Shown here: one piece after another, positions 44,927-55,027 of the stretch
How positions within the stretch are numbered: the first letter of the stretch is position 1
How the letters are laid out: every line of letters starts with the position of its first letter
NCBI GenBank assembly: GCA_963930645.1
Contig: OZ005654.1
Coordinates: 35,773,763-35,837,762, forward strand
Direction: 5' to 3'
DNA length: 64,000 nt
Source: Salticus scenicus
Taxonomy: Eukaryota; Arthropoda; Arachnida; Araneae; Salticidae
Position numbers and translations under genes: made by a program
Notes under the pieces: model-generated
The model's input: the letters and a program-made list of their open reading frames with translations, nothing else
Database searches by the model: none
Told to the model about the DNA's origin: nothing

Positions 44927-46172
44927 TTAATAAATTAAATTTCTAAAGTTCATAAATCTTTTTTAAGAATTTGGTCTTCTACTTTTAATCCAAATAATCT
45001 CATCTAATTAAGAAGGTTAATAATATAAAATAAAACAAAATAACTATTATCACTTGTAATCTAAAAATTGAAGCTTTATTTCTAATTGAGAGAATGTAAT
45101 ATTAATAAACTAAATATTTTCTTTCCAAATATATGATTGGGAATATTTATGTTAAATATCCTTTACTTGTTATTTCAACAGATGATTTCTTGCAGTTAAT
45201 TACAATTTAAGAAATGGAGCTAGTTAAAAATAAATAAATAAATCTAATATTACCTTTAGAAAACAAACAAATAAAAGGCATACATCAAAACAGATTTATT
45301 AACAAAAAATTTGTTGTTTAAGACAAACTTCAGTTTACTTTTCAAAATAGGCATCATTATATGCAAATGATCTGCTGAATCATCTGAAGTATCATCATCT
45401 CCTTCATTGATATGTGAGAATATTTAGAGCATGTTGTATAAAAATTATAGATCAAGGACATTCTATTAAGGATTTTGGGGCTGTTTCATTAATGAAAATT
45501 TTCCAGAAAGTAAAAAAATAGTAATAAAACTTTAAAATGAGGTAGTTGCTTGAGAAAAGGTCCGTAGAGTTTAAAGGATGTGATGTATATGTGCTTGGGC
45601 CAGTGTTTCTTTCTGATCTTATCATGTTGAAAAGGTAGCTACAACCAAAATATGAGTGCATGCCTACTTTTCTCAACTATGTCCTCATATTATATGTGTA
45701 CTGTACACTTGATAAAGGAAATGGAAAGTATTTCAACATATGAGATGGGATCACTTGTTTTTGTTAACACTGAATGTATTGTCGTCAGTGCAAAAAACAC
45801 AGAAAGAATATGTGCTACCAAATATCTGAAGGGGAGTCTGATTCAAATTATCAATTTCAAAATAATTTTTGTACTTATCAACAAACTCACTCATTTTCCA
45901 GTTAAAAGACCTATAAATATGTATAACTTTTGTGGGTATTCATAATATTAAACATTGGTCAAACTCAACACAGTCCTAAATTCCATCTAAAGAACATATC
46001 CAGTTATGTTAGGAAACAAGAAATTATCTAATTGGCTATTTCTAAACATTGCTGAGAAAATAACCATAATTCTTAGCCTTAATACAAATAAAATAATTTA
46101 CAGGCCTAAATCTATTTTTGATTTCTTTGATGCTTACATCTATAAGAATCTTATAAATGGACAATATTCCTG

Positions 46173-46206
46173 TGACGTCACAGTGGGTAAAATCGCCAAA
46201 CACGTG
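46173..46206. promoter_or_regulatory. CRE plus E-box cluster of unknown purpose
   Basis: A perfect CRE palindrome TGACGTCA (46173-46180) and an E-box CACGTG (46201-46206) lie 20 bp apart in an otherwise AT-rich intergenic stretch. This looks promoter-like, but no convincing ORF starts on either side. Low certainty. Confidence 0.25.
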
Positions 46207-46819
46207 GCCGATATTTTGTAAACAAATTAGATTCAAGATGCCATTTTATTGTTACGCATAACATTTTCCTAAATATTTCTCCAGTGAAACTTAATAATCA
46301 GATATCTGTTCAAACAAGAACAAAAGAGAAATGTAAACAACTGAATCGAATGATAAAGTTAAGACTATTCCATATCGTAAAATTGCAGAACATTTTATGT
46401 ATATACACATATATATATAATGAATAAAAGATTAATAAGAACATTTTATACACACACACATATATATAGACAACAAAGCTTAAATAATTAGAATTTCAAT
46501 CACTTTAATAAAGGAATTTATTAAATGGAACATCCATTTATATTTTTTAACATCGCCACAGTTCACATGGCAACTTTTAATAATACATATGTTGATTAAT
46601 ATTAAAGTATATTACTAAAACTGGATTAAAAACAAAACAAAGGTATCACTATATTACTCTTACTTCAATTTCATATAATCTGTACTGTAACTCTTATAAA
46701 TAATATTGCAAGCTAAAAATTTGTAGGCCATAATGCTTTGCTGTGGTAGAGTTGAGAATTGTTTCCGAAAACAGCTTATTTTTTATAGTCTCGAACCCAA
46801 AGGAGGAATATGGTCCATA

Positions 46820-47738
46820 CAGTGGAGCACCGTTTATGTGTTTTTCAGGGGACCGTTCCAAAAAAACGTATAACTGAAAAAAAACGTACAACTGAAAATT
46901 TGTTTAAAATTGACAAAGTGTCGTATTAATAATAAAAATTGAATCAATTTTCATGATTTCCTTTACATTTATTCGACTTAGATATATTTTTAATTAAATT
47001 AAAAATATTTTTAAAAGGTAGGATAAAAATTAAATGATAATTAAAAATATAGAAATTCAGAAAAATTTCTCAAGATTTCGATTTTAACCTTTAAAGACAA
47101 AGCCTTTCGTTTTCTAAATGAAGATAACATTTTTGCAAACGATTAAAAGAAAAAAACAACAACAACAAAAAAAAAACATGTTTCTCCAACCGTAATGTGA
47201 AATAAACATGATAAGAAATAAGAAAATCTTCCAGTATCCTATTCAAGTCGCCCAACGGAAGTGAGTAAACTTCAAGTTCACAAAATGCCTATAAAGTTGG
47301 GTGTTTTTTCCTTTCATACCCCATTCCTGGAATCAGTTAAAGGAGAAAGTGGGAGGTCTACAAGTGGTCACTGACTAGATGTATACCTACCATTCAACCC
47401 AGTCTCCAACTGCTTATTTCTGAAAATTTCTCTAACCCCCCCACCCCCCCAATCTCCCAGGCTATCGACGTATATCACACTTTGTTACCATAGTTCTAAG
47501 AAAAAATTATTAAAAAAGATAAGAATAAAACATAAAGAGCATATATATATATATATATTTTTTTTTTATCCTGGAATGAAACTTAAATTTGGGATTCTAC
47601 AAGGGGATAAAAAAACATAAATTAAGAATGTACTCGTGTCGTATAAACGAAATATTTTAACATTATAATTCAATGGAATGATTTGGGAGCGAAGACGAAA
47701 AACGTATAAATGAGAAACGTATAAAAGGTATTCCACTG
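46820..47738. mobile_element. pogo/mariner-type MITE, 919 bp
   Basis: TIRs are CAGTGGAGCACCGTTTATG and, from the right, CAGTGGAATACCTTTTATA, with AAACGTATAA blocks repeated near both ends. TA flanks both sides (46818-46819, 47739-47740). No transposase. Confidence 0.65.
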
Positions 47739-48176
47739 TATTGCAAATTTGGATTTTGCAATGCTCTCTCTGTCTGTGTTCAAAGTTTCAGTTCACAATT
47801 TCCTAATTTTTTTACAGTTTTCACAGCACCTGTTTCTCAATTTCCTGTTGGCTGATTCATCACAATTCCTTCAGTTCTGTTGGCTGATAAACCAATTGTA
47901 GAATCTGGCTCCCTTTACATATATAGGAGCACATTTTCTTTCTGTCTGTTATGCACTTATAATGACATGCTCAACCTAATCTGTACTCAATATAGCTGTT
48001 TGTATTTTCATTTTTGATGTTCCATACTTGATTTTTTTTTGTGTGTGTCTTTTATGTGTCTTCATAGTGAAAAAAAAAATTAAAATTTCCTGAATCCTCA
48101 TTCATTTAGAATCAAATCCTCATTCTTCACTGAATCCATTTAAAGGAATGCAGACTAAAGTAAGAAGCACCCTCCA

Positions 48177-48300
48177 GGGATGAGATTTTTCAGCTGATTT
48201 CAGCTTTTTTGTAAATTTAGCTTTTCAGCTTTTTTCAGTTTTCTCAGCTTTTTTGTGCTTCTGATATGCATTTGTTACATCAGATAATAAAATGAAGCAT
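48177..48300. repeat. Dispersed repeat, copy 2 (see 36837)
   Basis: It shares GGGATGAGATTTTTCAGCTG and following CAGCTTTTTT blocks, then CTGATATGCATTTGTT, with 36837-36950. The right end is not defined. Confidence 0.5.
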
Positions 48301-48479
48301 GTTTAAATATAAAAGCCTAATCATTTGTTCCTTTTTTATAGATTAAAGATTAAAAAACATATTTATTTATCTAATATAATAATTATAGTAAATAATCTCT
48401 AAAAAATAAAGAGTTAAATTGAACATGTGTCATTTGTATTAAATATATTTATAACACTTTAAACACACGTAAATATAAA

Positions 48480-49209
48480 TTTATTTAAAAGATGTTAAAA
48501 TTTTTTTATCCAAAGCTTTTTGCTTTAATAATAAAGCATCATCAGGGATTTATGATTCGTTTCCATTGCGCAGTTTTAAATATGTTTTCTTTTTACAGTC
48601 AACAGTTAAGTCTTTTAATAACGTGATATATTTTAAATATCAGCAAAAAACAATATGAATTCCGGTAGAGGTTGGACCAAGGAGTTAAGAAAAGTGAGAG
48701 AAGCTGGAACTATTGCATATCATACGAGGTTATTGTAGGAGAAAAAACATCATGAATTAGCAGAAATAAACTATTAACTATTTTATAATATTGTGCCAAA
48801 TTATTGGTAAAATTGCAGCATCTTTGGAATTTATTGCATTTTTGCATTTAATTATATGAATAGCTTCGGAAATGTAAAGTTCTTGGATATTAGATGGTGC
48901 TGTAATAATTTTGGCTTTATCCCATATAGGACTTATCCCACTGGAGGAGTCTATCAAATTCCCATAGAAAGCAATAAAGAACTTTTCTATTATATTGGAC
49001 AGACCAAGAGGACTTTAAATAAAAGAATACAAGAACATATACGAAATATCAAAGAAGCAAATAGTTCTACTCTAGTCGACTTCATCTATGCCAACACAAA
49101 CGCCAACCCTATACGTTATTCTTTGAGAAATTCTTTTTCCACAATTATTCTTTATCTGATGTATTTTTTTAAATACCATTTTCACATTCAGAAAATTATT
49201 GACCATTAA
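48480..49209 (+). pseudogene. Second Penelope-like fragment with GIY-YIG domain
   Basis: The ORF 48856-49209 contains a GIY-YIG nuclease: GGVYQIPIESNKELFYYIGQ, then KRTLNKRIQEHIRNIKE and LVDFIYA. No RT precedes it, so it is a remnant. Upstream at about 48510-48556, the minus strand has CTGATGA followed by a 7-bp stem TGCTTTA/TAAAGCA, the same inverted placement of a hammerhead-like end as in the element at 21901-23933. The family is different from that copy. Confidence 0.65.
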
Positions 49210-49230
49210 ATTAGTATTCATTTTCAAATA

Positions 49231-49288
<58 letters not shown>

Positions 49289-49699
49289 GGGGGGTGGGGG
49301 ATGCAAATTTTTTACTGAGCTCATTTTTAGCCACAAAATGAAATACTAAAAATTTAAAAAACAAATTTTTAGAAAATAAACTATTTTTATGATCATGAAT
49401 TTTCTGAATGTAAAAATAGAATTAGAAAACAAGAGCTACAGTTATTTGCAAGATTAGGTATTGCCTGCTCTTAATAAATTTTATCTTAAAAGAAAAAGCT
49501 TGGTAGTATAAGGCCTTAATAGACATTACAAATGTACTGCTTGCTAGCAAGATTTGTTAGCATGCATCAATATTTGAAAAGTAGCCACTATTACAATCAC
49601 ATCACAAATTGATACTTTCCGCTATTACAAAATGTAAATTTTTAGGAAACAATATTTCACTTACTTGTTTGGAGAAAATTAAATAAATACATATAAAAA

Positions 49700-50841
49700 C
49701 TAGTATGTTGTGGCCACCACAAGACTTTCTTCTATATTTTTCCATACAAATTCACTCAATAACAATGTAAAAAAAAAATTTCCAAGTTTTTTTTTTGTTA
49801 AAAGTAACAAAAATCAATAACTTTGTTTTAAATTATCACATATTTATAGTTCAACCATTCGTTTTAAAGATATTGACGAGACCTTTCGAAAGATACCCAT
49901 CTTAAAAATTTACCACCTCGTGGGGGTACTTCACCCCCGAGGGGGTAAGCGATGCCCCCACATGCACAATTTTTTTTTCCCTAACAAACTACTTCTATTA
50001 TCAATAATTCGTATTAATTTTACAATCACAGGTTAAGAATAACTCTCATTATGTACATTTATATGAAATTTTTTCTTATTCTGCCATGTTAAAAATTTAG
50101 AAAAAATACGATCACAGCACCTCCTGTTGAGCGATTGATCCCCAAATCTAATCAGCACCAGTTTATGTCAGGGGTCAACTAAATACCAAGTTTGGTTAAA
50201 TTTCGTTAAATTTTTTTTTTTTTTTTTTTTAAATTACGATTTTTTAAAGTTTTTTTTTGTAAAAAGTAAAAAAAATCGATAACTTTGTTTTAAATTATCA
50301 CAGATTTATAGTTCAACCATTCGTTTTAAAGGTATTGACGAGACCTTTCGAAAGATACCCATCTTGAAAATTTACTCCTCTCGAGGGGGGACTTCCCCCC
50401 AGGGGGGTTCATGAGGCTCCTACACATACAAAAAAAATTTTCCCAGTTGACTATCTCTATTACAAATAATTCTTGTAAATTGCATAATGATTACTAAAAA
50501 ATAATTCTCCTTATGCACATTTATACAAAATTTTGTCCTATATCACCATGTTAAAAATTTAGAAAAAGCGGGATGGCAATGCAATCTGTAAGACAATTTT
50601 TACCAAAAGTTGATAGGCACTAATTTATGTCAAGGTGCAACCACATACCAATTTGTATGAAATTCTGTGCAGTAGTTCTGAGATACAGTTGCCACAAAAT
50701 TTTGTCCCACACACAGTCAGACATTTTCTAAAAATGGTCAAATCGTGTTCTACAGCTCTCAAAACGTGTAAATTCATCAAAAACCTGAGGTCGAAAATTT
50801 TTACGAATCCAATACTTTCTTCTATTGAATATAGAAGAAAG
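49700..50841 (-). mobile_element. Helitron-like repeat H5
   Basis: On the minus strand it starts ACTTTCTTCTATATTC. GAAGAAAGT, the complement of that start, lies just before a 3' hairpin (TTGTGG/CCACAA). The end is CATACTAG (CTAG at 49700-49703) followed by T. Two diverged units of about 460 bp share TTTAAAGGTATTGACGAGAC and CTTTCGAAAGATACCCATCTT-type blocks. The 5' region carries the shared module (ACGTGTAAATTCATC, GAGGTCGAAAATTTTTACGA). No ORF. Confidence 0.7.
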
Positions 50842-51047
50842 TAAAAAATAATAAAATTAGTAGAACATATTGCTTTTAAAAATTATACTTTCTACTTTTT
50901 GTTAACTTTTCTAATGTTTATGCTCGGCTCATGTGTTATTAAATGTTTTGGTCATATATTTTTATTAATTTATGATTCCTTTTATATTTGATTTTGGTTA
51001 CAGCTCTTAATGTAGAAAAATGCTCGAATGTTAAAATAAGTGTACAG

Positions 51048-51076
<29 letters not shown>

Positions 51077-51079
<3 letters not shown>

Positions 51080-52103
51080 AGTGACTCTACTTGACTTTCC
51101 GAACATTAATTAATTAATGCTTGTATAAATAAATTAAAGTAAGAGAAAATTATAATAGTGTATAGGAGCACTTTTCTTCATATAGTATGTTAAATTTAAC
51201 GCTATTGCCTTTCAAATAATTTGAGCCCACTGATCATAATAAATTTTCTTTCTATCCTTGTAAAAATCTATAAGTGGTAGACTTACCAAAATCTATAAAG
51301 TTCGTGCAATGATTACCTATAACATACATATTGGATGAGGCATTTAGAAGCTGTCCCATTTTAAATAACTTCAGTTCATAAACCACAATGGTAATGAATT
51401 TTTCTTTGTGTCTCTCTAAAAAATACTATAAACATTAGATTCACTAAAATTTATACAGTTTGTGCGACGGGGACTCAAAACACATGTATAAATTTTCAGC
51501 TCAGTCAAGTAAGGCATTTAGACGCAATCACACTTTAAAATTTTGGGCCATAATGATAAAGAACTTTTCTTTGTGTCTCTGTAAAAAAAAAAAAAAAACA
51601 GTGCTAGATTCACCAAAACAGGGGTGTTTGTGTTCAGGGTTTACCCCTGATTTCAGGGTTTTTACTCTAACCCATCTGTATTTTCATATTTCCTATAAAG
51701 TAATTTTTTGCTTTTATTGGTTGTTCATTTGTTATCCAGGTGATATGTGAATGATATGTAAAAGGATTGAGGGCTTCTGGCCTAAATTGTTTGAGTATTA
51801 TTTGATATTTTGGGTTTTTTTCTAGTTCGATGCTCTAATTTTCAGGGTTTTTACCTTTGAGTCACAATCAGCCCTGACCAAAATCAATAGGATTCGTGCT
51901 ATGGTGACCTATCCTATAACATACGTACCAACTTTCAACTCATTTGAAGAAAGCATTTAAACACTATAGTGTTCATTCACATACATCATTGTAAAAACAG
52001 TAAATATAAAATCAGGAGACCTTAAAATGTGTAGAAACACCAAAATCTCAAACTCTGATTTTTGACATGATTACAATACCTTCCTCACTAAGTGTCCGGA
52101 AAG
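51077..52103 (-). mobile_element. Helitron-like tandem-repeat element H7 (copy of H6)
   Basis: It has the same layout as 20152-21269: the 5' end ACTTTCCGGAC (right side), units with TCACCAAAATC, CATAATGATAAAGAA and TGTGTCTCTGTAAAA, ATIR-like GACTTTCCGAAC, and a terminal TGGAGTGACTCTA hairpin followed by a long A-run (51049-51076). A hAT MITE has inserted at 51619-51876. Confidence 0.6.
51619..51876. mobile_element. hAT-type MITE inside H7
   Basis: Ends are CAGGGGTGTTTGTG and (other strand) CAGGGCTGATTGTGA, with ACCAAAA on both sides (51612-51618, 51877-51883). Several CAGGGTTTTTAC blocks are inside. It is 258 bp and non-coding. Confidence 0.65.
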
Positions 52104-52504
52104 TAAAAAAAAAAAAAAAACTAAAACTGCAACTTACACAGAAATCAATAACAAAATCATATGAAAAATTGAGTTTTATTTATATCGCCAAAGGGAACCT
52201 TATGTTAAAGCTTAGGTTTTTTTTTTTTTTTTTTTTTTTTTTTAAGGTTTTTGAATATGTGTAAATAAACTGAACTAAACTTCAGAATAGCATTCAGTTG
52301 TATAAAATGGCCAGCATTTTCTTTAAAAATTATTTAACAAAAAAATTTAGATCACAGATTCAAAACTGGAAACATGGAAAATAAAAACAGTGAATTTTAA
52401 AGTAAATAACCTGCCTGATACTTTTTTGTTAGCACAATACTGTTCAGCAATCTGTTTTTAATATCTACATAATTAGATACTAGAATACCATCAGTGGTGA
52501 AAAG

Positions 52505-52730
52505 GCAGCGATCCAGGTGAAAATTGGGTCCCTTTCACAAAATTTTATTTAATAAAAATTATCCTTTTATAAAAAGTTTCCATATTTTTAGTATTATTTT
52601 TAATTGGTTCAACAAAATTCTATTAACTTGACATTAAACACTATATAGAATGACTTAAAATTTTTTTATATTGTGTAAAACCATACATTTTATCACAAAA
52701 ATATCTTGTTTTCACAAAAAAAAAATCCAA
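52505..52730. repeat. Truncated relative of the TIR element at 8822
   Basis: It shares GGGTCCCTTTCACAAAATTTT and later CACAAAA blocks with 8822-8990. No complete termini. Confidence 0.35.
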
Positions 52731-53306
52731 AAATTAAAAAGTAGATCAACTTCTGATCATAATAAAATGCTTATGTGTTAATAAAATATTTCTTCACGGC
52801 AAAAAATTTTCAGGATTTTTTCCCTCGATGCTAAATGGTAGTATGTTGATGACAGGCAAATTTATTGTAGATTTCAAATTGTTTTTTCAATGTTAGGAAA
52901 AATCGTAATTCACTAAATTAAAAATCTAATAAGATCTGTAAAATTATAAAACACTTTCTTTCATACAAAAAAGATAATCCTTCCTCCTCCCCACATTTCG
53001 AAAAATTATAACTTCATTAATTTGTGAGACAGATTTTCTTAAATAAAACATCTTTATTTATAAAATATAAATAACATGAGAATAGTCCAAACATAATTTA
53101 GGCTATCATATGAACACACAGCATAAAAAGATAGTTATAATAATAAAAATGAGACCATTTCATACTATCATAATCATCATTAAAATTCTGATAACATTGT
53201 TAAGTATATATTTACGTGTGAACAACAGAAATTTATTGAGTCTTATACATTAAAAATACATTTTACACATTTAATAAATTCATGAAATATTTTCAATTTG
53301 TCACTA

Positions 53307-53338
<32 letters not shown>

Positions 53339-53605
53339 CACATTAAATAAAAGTGTGACAATTTTTTACTTATATTAAATCTAATAACTTAAAAAATAAC
53401 ATTTATAACAAATAATGCACAATATTTGTGAATGTCTTACAAGATTAAGACAAAATCGACAAAGAAAGATTAAACTTAAAACTAATGCTTTTACTACAAC
53501 ATAAAATTATATGTGATAAAATAAATAATTATATGCATTGAAAAATGATTGTAATAAATTATGAACAATGAAGGATCAACATGAGTTAATATTTAATGAA
53601 ATTAT

Positions 53606-55027
53606 TCACTGTTTATTTAATACAGATTTATCTGATAAAATAGATGGTAGAAATGCTTTGTCCTGTAACAAGTATTCAGCTTCAGTTTCATCAATTTTTA
53701 AATCGACTTTTGTTTGTCTAAAAGCTTTGGCAGGTTTTAGGGATATTAAACCTCGTGTCTCAATTAAATTACACAGTCCATTGAATTCCCATTCACTAAC
53801 AGCACTTATGTCTTTTCTTTTACAAACACGTTTGTAGACGTCATGCAGTTTTCCTAAATTCATGTCTTGAACTTTGCCATATTTCTTTATTAAAATAAGG
53901 GTGCACAAAATTATCATTTGCTGAAGAGGCATAGTAACAATTTTTGAACTTCCAGATGTTTGCAAGCGGGATCCATAGACTTCATGCAAAACAGCACTAA
54001 TATCTGAAACATCAACACATTTTCCAATAGAGCTTTTCATAGGACTGCCTGGATTACACCGATCATCAGACGTCAACTGTAATGCAGATTCGCCCTTTTT
54101 ATTTTCAGCAATTTCAATGGCCCTACGACAAACATCTAAGGCTTTTCTTATATCACCAGTACAAGCAGCTACTTTTCTGGCACAAAGCTGAAGTGCAAGA
54201 GGTTTAATGATATTCTTTTGTGCACAAGATAATCTATCCTCTAAAATTTGAACAATTTGATCTGTTGTATAAGGTTGAAAATGCATCAATTTTGGCTCGT
54301 AATTAAATGCATGTAATCGTGGTAATAAACGGTCAGTTAAGTCAAGAGCATTGGCTATTCCAATTAAAATAAGAGAAGATTTAGGTAACTGAGGCCATTG
54401 GAACAGAAGGTAGAGTACTTCTTGTCCTCTGCTGTCTAGATGATCAATTTCATCTAGTATCAAAACATTCATAGAATTTGATTCCACTAAAAACTTTTCA
54501 AGAGATTTAATAATGTGTTTGGAACTTAGAACTGAAGATGGCAGTTTAAATTCTCTAGCAATAGCTGTATAGATATCAGTGGGATTGCTGACTGACATGC
54601 AGTTTACAAATGCATAAGAAATTTCTTTTTCCCAGTTTTTAATAACAGACATCAAACAGCTGGTTTTGCCAGTACCTGGGGCTCCAGATATATACATACT
54701 ACCTGCTTGACGATTATTTACATGTTCATGAATAAAGTTATCTATTTCGGAAACTTCTTTTGAACGACCAATAAGTCTAGATGGCTGCCCAGTGTGAAAT
54801 ACTTGCTTAGTAGCAATAAACGATGTAGAATTTTGAAGTTTTTTCTTGGGTTTCAAGCAGTGTGCATTTTCATCAATATTTTCATCTTGTTTTGATTTTT
54901 TTGACTTGGAAGAAACTTTCTCAAATAAAGCTCGTTTAGCATTTTCTTTTGGAGACTCAATACGTTTTTTCAAAGATACTCTATTGCACTTTTTTATGGG
55001 AAAATTTAATTGACTCTGAAGTGCCAT
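53606..55027 (-). CDS. CDC6: CDC6 replication-licensing AAA+ ATPase
   Basis: A complete 473-residue ORF with no intron. The N-terminus (QSQLNFPIKK) resembles vertebrate CDC6. A CDK-type site next to a KEN degron (SPKEN, residues 25-29) and a cyclin-binding RxLF (RALF, 32-35) follow, as expected for a protein controlled by CDK and the APC/C. The AAA+ domain has Walker A GAPGTGKT (115-122), Walker B LILDEID (about 189-195), sensor 1 IGIANALDLTDRLLPRL and a sensor 2 region GDIRKALDVCRRAIE. The last 110 residues fit the winged-helix domain. CDC6 binds ORC at origins and loads MCM helicase. It is shorter than human CDC6 (about 560), mainly in the N-terminal linker. Human CDC6 has many introns, so one exon here is notable. 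Confidence 0.95.
   Translation of the reverse strand: MALQSQLNFPIKKCNRVSLKKRIESPKENAKRALFEKVSSKSKKSKQDENIDENAHCLKPKKKLQNSTSFIATKQVFHTGQPSRLIGRSKEVSEIDNFIHEHVNNRQAGSMYISGAPGTGKTSCLMSVIKNWEKEISYAFVNCMSVSNPTDIYTAIAREFKLPSSVLSSKHIIKSLEKFLVESNSMNVLILDEIDHLDSRGQEVLYLLFQWPQLPKSSLILIGIANALDLTDRLLPRLHAFNYEPKLMHFQPYTTDQIVQILEDRLSCAQKNIIKPLALQLCARKVAACTGDIRKALDVCRRAIEIAENKKGESALQLTSDDRCNPGSPMKSSIGKCVDVSDISAVLHEVYGSRLQTSGSSKIVTMPLQQMIILCTLILIKKYGKVQDMNLGKLHDVYKRVCKRKDISAVSEWEFNGLCNLIETRGLISLKPAKAFRQTKVDLKIDETEAEYLLQDKAFLPSILSDKSVLNKQ

Larger units (their letters stand above)
42364..53605. other. Intergenic region between DNAJA3 and CDC6
   Basis: About 11.2 kb without a recognisable gene. It holds SINE pieces, two MITEs, a Penelope-like fragment and two Helitron-like elements, listed separately. 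The stretches 44931-46170, 46207-46817, 47741-48176, 49210-49699 and 52104-53605 show nothing further except an (AT)n run at 49226-49271 and poly-A/T tracts (52217-52243, 53308-53337). The two genes are convergent. Confidence 0.7.

Noticed and set aside
45452..46236. Small ORFs on both strands between DNAJA3 and CDC6
   Set aside because: None shows recognisable domains, conserved splice sites or biased composition. They look like chance ORFs in AT-rich DNA.
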